A stretch of DNA of 64,000 bases from Bradyrhizobium australiense (GCF_013114825.1 NZ_JAAVLX010000009.1:248001-312000), one strand, 5' to 3'. Numbered from the stretch's first letter, positions 26,061 to 35,110 are shown. A program made the numbers and translations. The notes: generated from the letters alone by a model not told the origin.

Positions 26061-26391
26061 GGCTAAACTCTCCCGAAGCTCCCAGTTTGGAAGTTTGAAT
26101 CACAGACCTCCGGCCAAATACAACCTCTTGGCCCAAAGCCCCGGCACCGCTTGCTTTTGGGGGCAAAGCGGACATCAAACGGCAGGCAAAGTCCTCAGAC
26201 TCGGTCGAAAATGCCCCCTAGCGGACTAAGCGCTGCGCCGGCATCAGCGTGCGCTTTGCGGAATTAGCCGGACATGGTCGTACGAAGTCAAATTCGCCTC
26301 ATCCGGCCGCCGAGGGGAGCACGCCGTGCCCTCCGATGGTCTTGTAGAGCGCTTTGGTCTAGCATGAAGCTGGGGCAGAACTTCATCCCGT
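26061..26391. other. 331-bp gap with a remnant of a dispersed repeat
   Basis: The stretch TTGCTTTTGGGGGCAAAGCGGACATC near 26150-26175 is the core of a repeat that is often mistranslated on the reverse strand as MSALPPKAD-type open frames. No real gene is apparent. The rest must contain the divergent promoters of the VOC gene and the following membrane protein gene. Confidence 0.5.
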
Positions 26392-27951
26392 GTGGAGATC
26401 GTGCGGTCCGACCGCGAAGCACCAGCGCGTACAACGGGCGGAGCCAGCTCCGGAGCCAGCTCCTTGGGCGGCGTCGGATCTCCGTGGGCCGTGCTAGCGT
26501 GGGCCGCGTTGCTGGTGGCGATCGTCGTGTCGTTCAGGCCGGCGGTCCCGGTCATCTGGGGCGACACGCCGTCCTTCGTCGAATCTGCGTTTCGCACGCT
26601 CGAGGCCGGACAGCCGACCGTGGCGGGTGGGCGCGATCCGGGCTACCCGGCGTTCCTTGCCGCGACGTTCGCGTTTGGAGGCGACCTCGGGACGGTGGTG
26701 CGCCTGCAGCAGGCGGCGTGGGCCGTCCTTATGCTGGCGCTTGCAGCAACCGCCCAAGCGGCGATGCGCAACGCCGGTGGGCTCGTGCCGATCATCCTCG
26801 TGGCGACGTATCCGGGCCTGCTGCTGTTCAGGAACGTCCTCACCGCAGACCTTCTCTTTGCGGTCTTTCTCAATTTGGCCGTGGCTGGATTGCTCGTTGG
26901 CACCTGCGTCGGCAAAGCGGCGCGGTGCTGGGCGGTCGCTGCCGCCATCCTGTGCGCGGCGCTCGCGGCGTGTTTCAGATCGCAGGGAGTCCTGGTCCCA
27001 ATCGCTGCCGTCGTGGTCGGCGCCAACCTCGCCCGACCAGACACGTCCGCGCGTCTTGCCGTGATTGCCGTGTCCGTCGCGGCGGCGCTGGCGCTCCTCG
27101 CCGCCGGTTCCCGGTTCGGGGCTTCCAATTCCGACCAAGCCTCGGCCGTGTTCGTCCCCAAGACACTGTTCTGCAATCACCTGAACATCGTGCTTGCAAG
27201 CGATGCGGCGCGACACGAGATCGTGTCGGCGGCCGGCGACCGCGCCGACGCCACGATGGCGCGGCTTGCCGCCGACTTCGCCGCGGAGCCGGGTCGCTGG
27301 CCCGTGCTCGGGTTCTTCGGCGACGCGTGCCTTTTCGACACCGCACTGGATCGAGACGTCGCCGGTACCCGGAATGCCGTCGGCGCGGCCGCAGCCTATC
27401 AGCGCATCTTCCTGGCCGCCGTGCGCGACCGGCCGCTGGCCTACGCGGGCAAGTTCGTCCGTCAGATGGCCTATGGGGCCTCGGTCGCATGGCCGCCATA
27501 CGGACTCGACCCTGCCATACCGGTGTCGACTGACGACGTGCCGCACGTGTCCGACATCATGACGCGGCACGACCGGGCGGTTCAGCCGATCGATCTGCAA
27601 GGCAGACCGGTTCGGATCAGCCTACTGTCCGATTTCCCAGGCATCACCGCTTATCTGTACAGGGCATTGTCCACCGCCTTCGTTATTGCCGTTATATTTT
27701 GGACGGTGACCGCTGTGCGGCGCCGGCGCCCCGGGTTCTTGACACCTGCAGGCATCGTAATCGTGATGTGGATGGCTTCGATCGCGACCGCCGCCGGCGC
27801 CCACACTCTCGACGTCTGGCGATACCTGATTCCTGCGGTGCCGATGGTGGGCCTCATGCTGTCCGTTTTCGCCGTCGAACTGGCCGAAACGGTCGCCTGC
27901 CGAGATGTCGACGGTTCGGCTTATGGTCTCCGCCGATCAGGAATAGAATGA
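26392..27951 (+). CDS. multi-spanning membrane protein, possible GT-C-type glycosyltransferase
   Basis: Integral membrane protein of 519 residues from GTG at 26392; the true start could be further in. A first helix (AVLAWAALLVAIVVSF) precedes a loop with WGDTPSFVESAFR and GGRDPGYPAFLAATFAFGGD, reminiscent of the periplasmic acidic loop of GT-C and PMT-like transferases. About nine to eleven hydrophobic helices follow, with a long soluble loop (about 240-400) and three C-terminal helices ending in HTLDVWRYLIPAVPMVGLML. No exact family is recognised. It is 48 bp upstream of the radical SAM gene and is probably the first gene of that cluster. Confidence 0.78.
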   Translation: MEIVRSDREAPARTTGGASSGASSLGGVGSPWAVLAWAALLVAIVVSFRPAVPVIWGDTPSFVESAFRTLEAGQPTVAGGRDPGYPAFLAATFAFGGDLGTVVRLQQAAWAVLMLALAATAQAAMRNAGGLVPIILVATYPGLLLFRNVLTADLLFAVFLNLAVAGLLVGTCVGKAARCWAVAAAILCAALAACFRSQGVLVPIAAVVVGANLARPDTSARLAVIAVSVAAALALLAAGSRFGASNSDQASAVFVPKTLFCNHLNIVLASDAARHEIVSAAGDRADATMARLAADFAAEPGRWPVLGFFGDACLFDTALDRDVAGTRNAVGAAAAYQRIFLAAVRDRPLAYAGKFVRQMAYGASVAWPPYGLDPAIPVSTDDVPHVSDIMTRHDRAVQPIDLQGRPVRISLLSDFPGITAYLYRALSTAFVIAVIFWTVTAVRRRRPGFLTPAGIVIVMWMASIATAAGAHTLDVWRYLIPAVPMVGLMLSVFAVELAETVACRDVDGSAYGLRRSGIE

Positions 27952-27999
27952 GCCGACGTCCGCGGGCGCTCGTGCCCGTCGGCGGGCCGGCTAGACGCC

Positions 28000-29169
28000 G
28001 TGGCAACCCTCCGTCACGCCCGTTGGCAAAAAGCTGAGGGTTTGCCCAGCGATCCACACGACGATTCCATGACCGATCCCGAGCGTTTGGAAGGTGTTCC
28101 TGGCCGCTACTGGCACCGGCTCGAAGACGGGCGCATCCAGTGCGATGTCTGCCCGAGATACTGCAGGCTTAACGAAGGCCAGCGCGGCCTGTGCTTCGTG
28201 CGTGGTCGGCAGGATGACCGGATCGTGCTCACGACCTACGGCCGCTCCTCGGGCTTCTGTGTCGATCCAATAGAGAAGAAGCCACTGAACCACTATCTGC
28301 CCGGAACTCCCGTATTGTCGTTCGGTACCGCCGGGTGCAACCTGACTTGCAAGTTCTGCCAGAACTGGGACATCTCCAAAGCGCGCGAGTTCGACCGGCT
28401 CCAGGACGCCGCCTCGCCGGAAGATATTGTCGAGGCCGCGATTGCCACGGGCTCGCGCTCCATCGCCTATACCTACAATGACCCCGTCATCTTCCTCGAA
28501 TATGCCGTGGACGTCGCAAGGGTGGCGCGCCGGCGCGGGATCAAGAACGTGGCGGTCACGGCGGGCTACATTGATCCGGCGGCGCGGGAGGAGCTTTACA
28601 CTTTCATGGATGCCGCCAATGTCGACCTCAAGGCGTTCACCGAGGCGTTCTACAATCGGCTGTGCACCGGGCGTCTCGGTGCCGTCCTCGAGACGCTCGA
28701 TTATCTGAGGCACAGGACGAAGGTCTGGCTCGAAATCACAACGCTGTTGATCCCGGGTCACAATGACAGCCCGAAGGAGCTAGGAAAACTGAGCGACTGG
28801 GTGATGACAAGGCTAGGACCTGACGTGCCCTTGCATTTCACCGCCTTCCACCCTGACTACAAGATGCTGGATCTGCCCCGTACGCCGGCCCTCACGCTGA
28901 CGACCGCTCGCGACATCGCGCGTAAGGTCGGGCTGAAGTTCGTCTACACCGGGAATGTCCATGACGAGCGGGGCCAAAGCACGTACTGTCCGGGCTGTGG
29001 CGAGCGGATCATCGGCCGAGATTGGTATGACATCACCACTTGGCAGCTCACCGGCGACGGCCGCTGCGGAATTTGCTCCACCGCAATCCCCGGCTTGTTC
29101 GAGGCACACCCGGGCAACTGGGGACAGCGGCGCGTCCCGATCCGGTTCGGCAGACTGGAACGCTCTTGA
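28000..29169 (+). CDS. amrS: AmmeMemoRadiSam system radical SAM enzyme
   Basis: Radical SAM protein of 389 residues from GTG at 28000 (ATG at 28069 is an alternative giving 366). It opens with the subfamily pattern YWHRLEDGRIQCDVCPRYCRLNEGQRGLC (C48, C51, C55, C65), has the 4Fe-4S motif CNLTCKFC at C113/C117/C120 followed by QNWDIS, then TAGYIDPAAREELYTFMDAANVDLKAF, and a C-terminal zinc-ribbon-like pair CPGCGERIIGRD and CGICSTAIPG. Such enzymes occur with AmmeCR1 and Memo domain proteins in a system of unknown chemistry. Neither AmmeCR1 nor Memo is in view. A 70-bp gap leads to the Mth938-like gene. Confidence 0.9.
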   Translation: MATLRHARWQKAEGLPSDPHDDSMTDPERLEGVPGRYWHRLEDGRIQCDVCPRYCRLNEGQRGLCFVRGRQDDRIVLTTYGRSSGFCVDPIEKKPLNHYLPGTPVLSFGTAGCNLTCKFCQNWDISKAREFDRLQDAASPEDIVEAAIATGSRSIAYTYNDPVIFLEYAVDVARVARRRGIKNVAVTAGYIDPAAREELYTFMDAANVDLKAFTEAFYNRLCTGRLGAVLETLDYLRHRTKVWLEITTLLIPGHNDSPKELGKLSDWVMTRLGPDVPLHFTAFHPDYKMLDLPRTPALTLTTARDIARKVGLKFVYTGNVHDERGQSTYCPGCGERIIGRDWYDITTWQLTGDGRCGICSTAIPGLFEAHPGNWGQRRVPIRFGRLERS

Positions 29170-29239
29170 GTGCGACGATGCCGGCGTCGGGGCGCCTCAC
29201 TGCTGCGTGTTGGAGCGGGAGCCTGATTAGGAGGTCACG

Positions 29240-29596
29240 ATGAAGATTGACAGCACCATATTTGGCGCGATCACAATTGACGGAAGGACGTATGAGCACG
29301 ACGTGGTCGTTCGCCTTTCCGGCGAAGTTGTGAAGCGGAAAAAGAGGTTATCAAAGAAACTATATGGTACCTCGCACGTGCTTTCAAAAAACGAGGCAAA
29401 GTTTCTATTCGAGAAGGGGTGCGACCAGGTCGTCATTGGCTCAGGGCAGATGGGCAACGTGCACCTATCGCCCGAAGCCGAAGCCTATTTCGAAAGAAAG
29501 GGCTGCGACGTCCTGTTGGAGCCGACACCCGAGGCGATCCGGATATTCAACCGGTCACGCGCAAAGAGGGTCGGACTCTTTCACGTGACTTGTTGA
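29240..29596 (+). CDS. Mth938-like (DUF498) domain protein
   Basis: Soluble protein of 118 residues with the family opening MKIDSTIFGAITIDGRTYEHD, the central strand-turn QVVIGSGQMGNVHLSPEAEAYF and the terminal EPTPEAIRIFNRSRAKRVGLFHVTC, closely patterned on archaeal MTH938. Relatives of unknown function occur near AmmeMemoRadiSam genes; the mitochondrial relative NDUFAF3 helps assemble complex I. AGGAGGTCACG just before the ATG is a strong ribosome site. Its stop is 5 bp before the C13 peptidase start. Confidence 0.86.
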   Translation: MKIDSTIFGAITIDGRTYEHDVVVRLSGEVVKRKKRLSKKLYGTSHVLSKNEAKFLFEKGCDQVVIGSGQMGNVHLSPEAEAYFERKGCDVLLEPTPEAIRIFNRSRAKRVGLFHVTC

Positions 29597-29601
29597 AAGA
29601 A

Positions 29602-30360
29602 ATGCGTGGTGAAGCTGTGTATCCACGTTGGATCAGCCGGATCGGCGCGCCGCTCATCGCTCTGGTTTTGACCGTTGCGCCGTCGGTTTCGACGGTGCAC
29701 GCCGTTGAGGATGCTCGCAAGGTGAGCGTGGTGTCCTTCGGCCTTTTCGGCGATCAAGGCGTGTTTAGAAGCGAGGCGACCGGCGCAGCACGGGTCGTGG
29801 CAGGCCGTTTCGGGAGCGCCCCGATCAACGTGCAATACAATTCGAAGAAAGGCGGAGGTGCTACGATTGAAGGCCTGGCCATGTCCTTGCAAGCGGCGGC
29901 CAACGGGATGGACGCCGACAATGACATTCTGTTTTTGATTCTCACCTCGCACGGCTCCCGCGCCGGCCTTGCAGTCAAAGCGGGGCGGCTTGCGCAAACG
30001 CTCACTCCGTCTAATCTCGCCTACATGCTGGCGCGGACCGGCATGCGATACAAGGTGGTGGTCATCTCGGCCTGTTATTCCGGGGTCTTTGTCCCTCGTC
30101 TCGCGAACCCCGATACGCTGGTAATCACAGCGGCCGATGCCGACCATCCGTCGTTCGGTTGCCGGGACAAATCCAAGTGGACCTATTTCGGCAACGCCTT
30201 TTTCAATATAGCACTCCGGCATGCTAAGAGCCTGAAGGACGCCTTTGTTGTTGCGCGCTCGCTCGTCAAAAAGCGAGAAGTGCGCGAGCGCTTCGAGCCG
30301 TCGAATCCCCTAATGGCAGGCGGCGAAAACGTGCACCCGTTGCTCATTGGGCGTCCTTGA
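29602..30360 (+). CDS. exported C13-family (legumain-type) cysteine peptidase
   Basis: Caspase-fold peptidase of 252 residues. A hydrophobic segment (about 11-34, ISRIGAPLIALVLTVAPS, cleavage possible after VHA) indicates export. The catalytic dyad is visible as ILTSHGS (H117) and VVVISACYSG (C158), the C13 pattern. NAFFNIALRHAKSLKDAFVVARSLV forms the C-terminal helices. ATG at 29602 is 5 bp after the Mth938-like stop; a TTG at 29590 overlapping that stop is an alternative. The tight spacing links a periplasmic peptidase to the AmrS/Mth938 pair. Substrate unknown; bacterial C13 peptidases of this kind have been little studied. Confidence 0.85.
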   Translation: MRGEAVYPRWISRIGAPLIALVLTVAPSVSTVHAVEDARKVSVVSFGLFGDQGVFRSEATGAARVVAGRFGSAPINVQYNSKKGGGATIEGLAMSLQAAANGMDADNDILFLILTSHGSRAGLAVKAGRLAQTLTPSNLAYMLARTGMRYKVVVISACYSGVFVPRLANPDTLVITAADADHPSFGCRDKSKWTYFGNAFFNIALRHAKSLKDAFVVARSLVKKREVRERFEPSNPLMAGGENVHPLLIGRP

Positions 30361-30669
30361 GCGACCGGCCGACGCCTGTCTGCCGAAAACCTCGTCCGTA
30401 TTAATCTACTGACCGAACGCGCGGAATGTCTGCCAATGGCAGTTTTTCGAAGCGCCGCCCGTTCTGAAATTGTCTGGTTTCCGGGGTAGACCGGAAGTTT
30501 GCTACGCACGGCCAGAATGACGCGAATGACCCAACTGGGAACCGCCCAAGCAGTGAAGTTCCGCTGTGGCCCATCGCGCCATTCGCTGCTGCGTAGCAAC
30601 TGCGTCGTCTTAAGAGCAAAGGTGACATCAACTTAGATGCGTCACGCCGCCGGGTTATGAGTACACGAT
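30361..30669. other. 309-bp gap without a recognised gene
   Basis: Between the convergent ends of the C13 peptidase gene and the glutaminase remnant. An open frame on the minus strand has no family features. A GTCTGCCAATGGCAG palindrome-like stretch near 30429 is the only local structure noticed. Confidence 0.4.
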
Positions 30670-31674
30670 CTAATACGCGCTGAGCAGATCGACCTTGGCA
30701 TTGGCGAGGATCAGCCGCCGCGCCAGCAGGGTGGACAGATTTCGCATGATCTTCAGCGCGATCTGCGGGTGGAGGTGGCGATAATCGGCAAAACTGTCGA
30801 GCGGCAATTCAAGGCACGTCACGGCCGTGTCGGCCCAGACATCGGCGCTGCGATGTTGTTCGATGATCGCCATCTCGCCGAATTCCATGCCGGGCCCGAG
30901 CGAGGCCAGCCGCACACCGCTGGGCAGCTTCACGCTCACCATTCCGCTTTGCAGGAAGAACAGCGAATTGGCGGTCTCGCCGGCGCTGATGATGCGCTGG
31001 CCAGCCTCATAACGCCGCGTGGTCGAGAGGTCGGCCAGCACGGCAATCTCTTCCGGCGCCAGATCGGCTAGCAGCGCCTGCGCGCCGAGATGGCTGGTTT
31101 CCTTCGACGAGGTGAAGCCGCCATAGCGATAGATGACCTGATCCTCAGCCCATTCGATCGCTTCATCGAGCAGCGCGAAGCGCCGCAGCCGCTGCGGGTC
31201 GGCGGCACGTGCGCGCACCTCCGTCCAGACCGGCGATGTCGCCTCCAGCCCCGTCAGGATCGCGGTGACGCCGGTGTTGCCGAGCATGGTGAGGTTCTCG
31301 CCGAGCAACTGCGCGCCCGCCGCGGTCAGATCCGGCACCCGGCGGAAGTCAAGGATCAACAGCGGCGCGTTCGGCGGCTCGCCGGCCAGCCGCCGCGTCA
31401 CATGATCGATCGTCGCGAAATTCAGCGCGCCGACCAGTTCGATCACCCGGATGTCGCTGTGGCGCTCGTCGAGGATCTGCTGCTCATGCGGCTGCCGGCT
31501 GCGGCGCGACGAAATCCCGAAGACGTCATAGTCGGCAATGATGCAGGTGCGGACGTCGGCGCTGCGGTTGAGCATGTGCAGGTCGAACCGCGACGACAAC
31601 GCCTCGCATACTTTCAAGCCGCGCACGCTGTTGCCGTGGCTGTCGAGGTTCGGCGAGAACGTGCCTAGTCCCAA
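30670..31674 (-). pseudogene. glutaminase C-terminal remnant with STAS and cyclic-nucleotide-binding domains
   Basis: 334 residues from a TTG at 31674 that overlaps the preceding fragment by 10 bp in another frame. It starts in the middle of a glutaminase, at LGTFSPNLDSHGNSVRGLKVCEALS, the last strand and helix of that fold. Then follow a STAS domain (about 75-170, VIELVGALNFATIDHV, LLILDFRRVPDLTAAGAQLL) and a cNMP-binding domain (about 205-320, FFLQSGMVSVKLPSGVRLASLGPGMEFGEMAII). Full-length glutaminase-STAS-cNMP fusions of about 620 residues are known. Here the catalytic half is separated by a deletion and frameshift, so this part may be unexpressed or survive as a STAS-cNMP protein. Confidence 0.78.
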
Positions 31675-32312
31675 TTGCGCCTGAAATAGGTGTCCAGCAC
31701 GGCATCGACGTCATCCTGCAGCACGAGATAATTCCGCAACAACCAGGCGATCGCGCGGTTGCGGTTGCCGGTCAGCGCTTCCGAGGCATGAACGGCATCG
31801 TCGACGCCGAGCTCGCGCCCGGCGAACTGACTGAGCTTGGCGCGGATGCGCTCGAAGGCGTGAGCGCCGTCGACCTGATGGATCAACCCCGAACAGGCGA
31901 TCGCGCCGGCATTGACCATCGGATTGAACGGCCGGTTGTCGTTCGTCAGCCGGATCGAATTGAACGCCTCACCGCTGGGCTCGACGCCGATCGCTGCCGC
32001 CACGCGCTCCTCGCCGACCAGCTCGAGCGCCAGCGCAAACACGAAGGCTTTGGAGACCGATTGAATGGTGAAGGGCACGGCGCTGTCGCCGACCTCGTAG
32101 ACATGGCCATCGATGGTGACGAGACCGATGCCGAAATGCGCCGGGTCGGCGCGCTTCAGCTCGGGGATGTAATCGGCGACCACGCCGGAATGGTCCGATC
32201 TGAATTCCTCGTAACAGGCGGTCAGAAACCGCTGCAGCGGCGGCTCGTTGGCATAACCGGCGTGTCTGGCGGCGAAACTGCCTTTGGCCGAATGGGTTGT
32301 CTGGGCGTCCAC
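31665..32312 (-). pseudogene. glutaminase N-terminal remnant
   Basis: 215 residues covering the first two thirds of a glutaminase (Gln to Glu plus ammonia). The catalytic serine motif is present in FTIQSVSKAF (S85, K88), as are NPMVNAGAIACSGLI and NRNRAIAWLLRNY. It then runs to LDTYFRRNWD and a TAG at 31665, where a complete enzyme would continue for about 78 more residues including the catalytic tyrosine region and the SGVGGG loop. Those residues are absent, and the next frame resumes at the Q-L-G-L-G-T-F-S-P strand. The DNA joins CAGGCG directly to CAATTGGGACTAGGC, consistent with a deletion of about 230-240 bp not divisible by three. Confidence 0.8.
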
Positions 32313-32513
32313 ATCATCACCTTAAATGACAAGGCATGAAGCAACCTCCGTGCCATCGGCGGCCACCTGGGCTGGACTTCCGCGCCCTGCGGCACGCAAC
32401 AGATGTGTGTCATCCTGACGCGAGCCGGCATTTCCTCACAAATCTCGCTCGAATTGCGCCATTGTCGCCGGGCCGGGGGAACCAGCGCTGCCAAGGACGC
32501 GGCGCGCTACCGC

Positions 32514-32642
32514 ATGAGCATCCCGATGACGAAGGAAACGGCACCCTTATGGGTGTGGCTGTCGGTTGCGCTGTTGGCCATCGGCACTCTCGGCTATGTC
32601 ACCGCGGTCTATCTCATCGAGCACATCATGGGATTATTTTGA
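32514..32642 (+). CDS. 42-residue single-pass membrane protein, unknown
   Basis: Begins MSIPMTKETAPLWVWLSVAL and is almost entirely one hydrophobic helix (LWVWLSVALLAIGTLGYVTAVYLI) with a short tail. ATG at 32526 is an alternative start. No Shine-Dalgarno is convincing. It converges on the MFS transporter gene with 6 bp between stops. It may be a real small membrane protein, but only composition supports it. Confidence 0.45.
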   Translation: MSIPMTKETAPLWVWLSVALLAIGTLGYVTAVYLIEHIMGLF

Positions 32643-32648
32643 CCCGGG

Positions 32649-33842
32649 CTACTTCGCGGCCGCATCCGCCGGCCGCAGCTGGCGAAGCAGCTTCGCACAG
32701 ATAAAGCCCAGCGCGATCATCACGGCCGCCGCCGTGAGCAAGGTCGGGACCTTGCCGGCATGCTGGATGCCGAAACCATAGGCGATCGGGCCGACGGTCT
32801 GGCCCATGAAGAAAAAGAACGCGTGCAGCGACAATGCGCTCGCGCGCGCTTCTGCCGACAATTCGCTGGCGAATACCTGCAGGCTGCCGTGGATCATGTA
32901 GAATCCCCAGCCCATGAAGATCAGGCTGAGCGTTTGCAGCTTCCATTCCGGACCCATCGCCACCGCGATGAGTTGCACACCGACGAGCGCCGCTCCTCCG
33001 ATCATCATGCCGTTGACGCCGATCCTCGGCAGAAAGCGCGACACCGTCAGGGTGTAGAACAGGCCACCGACCGCAAAGCCCGCGATGACGATGCCCGCGA
33101 CCGACAGCGAGGTTTCGCCGAGTTCGAACAGGAACGCCGCGATGAAGGGAAACAGCCCGAGCACGCAGCAGCCTTCGATGAACACAGCCCCGTAGCAGAT
33201 ATGGGCGTTCGGATTGCTGAAGATGGTGCGGTAGCCCTCGCGGAGCTGCGCGAGGCTGGTCTTGGGCGGGCGCGTCAGCGCGGCGCCGCGAAATCCGGCG
33301 GCCACTGCGATCGAGGCCAGCACCACCAGGGCGCCGAGCACGGCAAGCACGCCGCGCCAGCCAAGCAGATCGCCGATCAGGCCGGATGCGGAAGCTCCCA
33401 GGAGATTGCCGGTCATGGCGCCGGCCAGCGTGCGCCCGATCGCAACCTGACGCTTCTCCGGGCCGACGAGATCGCTAGTAAGGCTGAGGGCGACCGGGAA
33501 TACGCCACCTGACCCGATGCCGGCGAGAATCCGCGAGGCGAACAGCAGCGGGAACGATGTCGCCATGGCGCCGAGAATGTTGGCAAGCCCGAGCAGCACC
33601 AGACAGACGATCATCAGGCGCGCCTTGCCGAACATGTCGGCCATGGCGCCGAGTACCGGCTGGATGATGGCAAAGGTGAAGGCGAAGGCGGCGGCAAAGC
33701 TCGCGGCGGTCGCGATGCTGACGGAAAATTCCTCGGCCACATGCGGCAGCACGGGATCGAGAGCACGGGCAGAAAGGCTTGCGGAAAAGGTCGCGAGCGC
33801 AATGATATTGAGCGCCGGCGGCATGCCGCTGGTGGCGGTCAC
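32649..33842 (-). CDS. MFS transporter
   Basis: Twelve-helix major facilitator of 397 residues. The first half shows the loop 2-3 motif GAMADMFGKARLMIVCLVLLG (a D-x-x-x-K/R-A form of motif A) and FASRILAGIGSGGVFPVALSL (motif B-like); the second half begins near AHICYGAVFIEGCC. It resembles drug or sugar efflux types; substrate unknown. The GTG start overlaps the kdsA stop (GTGA), so it is translated with kdsA. Confidence 0.9.
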   Translation of the reverse strand: MTATSGMPPALNIIALATFSASLSARALDPVLPHVAEEFSVSIATAASFAAAFAFTFAIIQPVLGAMADMFGKARLMIVCLVLLGLANILGAMATSFPLLFASRILAGIGSGGVFPVALSLTSDLVGPEKRQVAIGRTLAGAMTGNLLGASASGLIGDLLGWRGVLAVLGALVVLASIAVAAGFRGAALTRPPKTSLAQLREGYRTIFSNPNAHICYGAVFIEGCCVLGLFPFIAAFLFELGETSLSVAGIVIAGFAVGGLFYTLTVSRFLPRIGVNGMMIGGAALVGVQLIAVAMGPEWKLQTLSLIFMGWGFYMIHGSLQVFASELSAEARASALSLHAFFFFMGQTVGPIAYGFGIQHAGKVPTLLTAAAVMIALGFICAKLLRQLRPADAAAK

Positions 33843-34690
33843 CGCGAGGCGTTCTTGGCCAGCGCGTCGAAGGCCATCAGCCTCTTCACCAGCGCCTCGA
33901 ACTCGCGCAACGGCACCATGTTGGGCCCATCCGACGGCGCATGATCGGGATCGGGATGGGTCTCGATGAACACGCCGGCGACGCCGACTGCGACCGCGGC
34001 ACGCGCCAGCACGGGAACGAATTCGCGCTGGCCGCCGGATGAGGTGCCCTTCCCGCCGGGCTGCTGCACCGAATGGGTGGCGTCGAAAATAACGGGCGCA
34101 CCCGTCGTCTGCGCCATGATCGGCAGCGCGCGCATGTCCGACACCAGCGTGTTGTATCCGAACGACGCGCCGCGTTCGGTAACCAGCACGTTCGGATTAC
34201 CGCCGCCGGCGATCTTGCCCACGACATTTGCCATATCCCACGGCGCAAGGAATTGGCCTTTCTTGACATTGACGACCTTGCCGGTCGCCGCTGCCGCGAG
34301 CAGCAGATCCGTCTGCCGGCACAGGAAGGCCGGAATCTGCAACACGTCGACGGCCTGCGCGGCTTCGGAACATTGCGCCGCCTCATGCACGTCGGTCAGC
34401 ACGGGCAAACCGAGCGAGGAACGAATCTCCGCAAAAACCGGCAGCGCCTGCGAAAGCCCGATGCCACGCGCCGCCGAGCCGCTGGTACGGTTGGCCTTGT
34501 CGAAGGAGGTCTTGTAGACGAGGCCAATGCCAAGGCGGCCGGCGACCTCTTTCAGCGCGGTCGCCACTTCGAGGGCGTGCGCACGGCTTTCGAGCTGACA
34601 CGGACCGGCAATGATCGAAATCGGCAGATCGTTGCCGAATTTGACCGGACCGACCGAGACGACCGGAGCTGCTGCGGGTTTCGCGTTCAA
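33839..34690 (-). CDS. kdsA: 3-deoxy-8-phosphooctulonate synthase
   Basis: Condenses phosphoenolpyruvate with arabinose 5-phosphate to KDO-8-phosphate for lipopolysaccharide. The 283 residues are family length, with IIAGPCQLESRAHALEVA, YKTSFDKANRTSGSAARGIG, LPVLTDVHEAAQC, DVLQIPAFLCRQTDLL, the substrate loop GQFLAPWDMANV, FDATHSVQQPGG and FIETHPDPDHAPSDGPNMVPL. A Gram-negative envelope gene; it shares a 4-bp overlap with the MFS gene. Confidence 0.96.
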   Translation of the reverse strand: MNAKPAAAPVVSVGPVKFGNDLPISIIAGPCQLESRAHALEVATALKEVAGRLGIGLVYKTSFDKANRTSGSAARGIGLSQALPVFAEIRSSLGLPVLTDVHEAAQCSEAAQAVDVLQIPAFLCRQTDLLLAAAATGKVVNVKKGQFLAPWDMANVVGKIAGGGNPNVLVTERGASFGYNTLVSDMRALPIMAQTTGAPVIFDATHSVQQPGGKGTSSGGQREFVPVLARAAVAVGVAGVFIETHPDPDHAPSDGPNMVPLREFEALVKRLMAFDALAKNASR

Positions 34691-34783
34691 GGGATTTTCC
34701 TTCGTGGCTGGCGCGGACCATGCCGGTCCGAGACCCCAGGATCAACCCCGGTTACTCCCCGAATATCAGGGTTGCGCCGCCAC

Positions 34784-35110
34784 CTATTTTACCGCGGAGA
34801 ACGCCGTCGGCACCAGTAATTGGCTCACGATGTTGTCGATGATCTGGCCGTCCTCCTCGCTCTTGGCACGGCCGGCAATCCAGTCGGGGTCTGACTGGAA
34901 TGCGGTCCACTTCCTTTCGCGATCGGCAAGCGAATCCCAGGCGATGAAATAGGTCAGTTCCTGATTGGAGGTGCCGATCAGCGTGGTGAAGAAGCCGGCC
35001 TGCTTGATGCCGTGCTTGTCCCACAGCTTCAGCGTCAGCGTATCGAAGCGCTTAATCAGCGCCGGCAGGCGTCCCGGCAGACAGCGATAGACGCGCATTT
35101 CCATGATCAT
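34784..35110 (-). CDS. NIPSNAP-family protein
   Basis: Dimeric alpha-beta barrel protein of 108 residues with the NIPSNAP opening MRVYRCLPGRLPALIKRFDT, KHGIKQAGFFTTLIGTSNQELTYFIAWDSLADRERKW and FQSDPDW. Function is unknown in bacteria. GGAGG stands 7 bases before the ATG at 35110, supporting MIMEMRVYR as the start. It is divergent from the response regulator gene. Confidence 0.88.
   Translation of the reverse strand: MIMEMRVYRCLPGRLPALIKRFDTLTLKLWDKHGIKQAGFFTTLIGTSNQELTYFIAWDSLADRERKWTAFQSDPDWIAGRAKSEEDGQIIDNIVSQLLVPTAFSAVK

Noticed and set aside
25978..26178. Minus-strand frame beginning MMSALPPKAS
   Set aside because: This is the known false translation of a dispersed repeat (TTTTGGGGGCAAAGCGGACAT), with no ribosome site, and it overlaps the VOC gene start.
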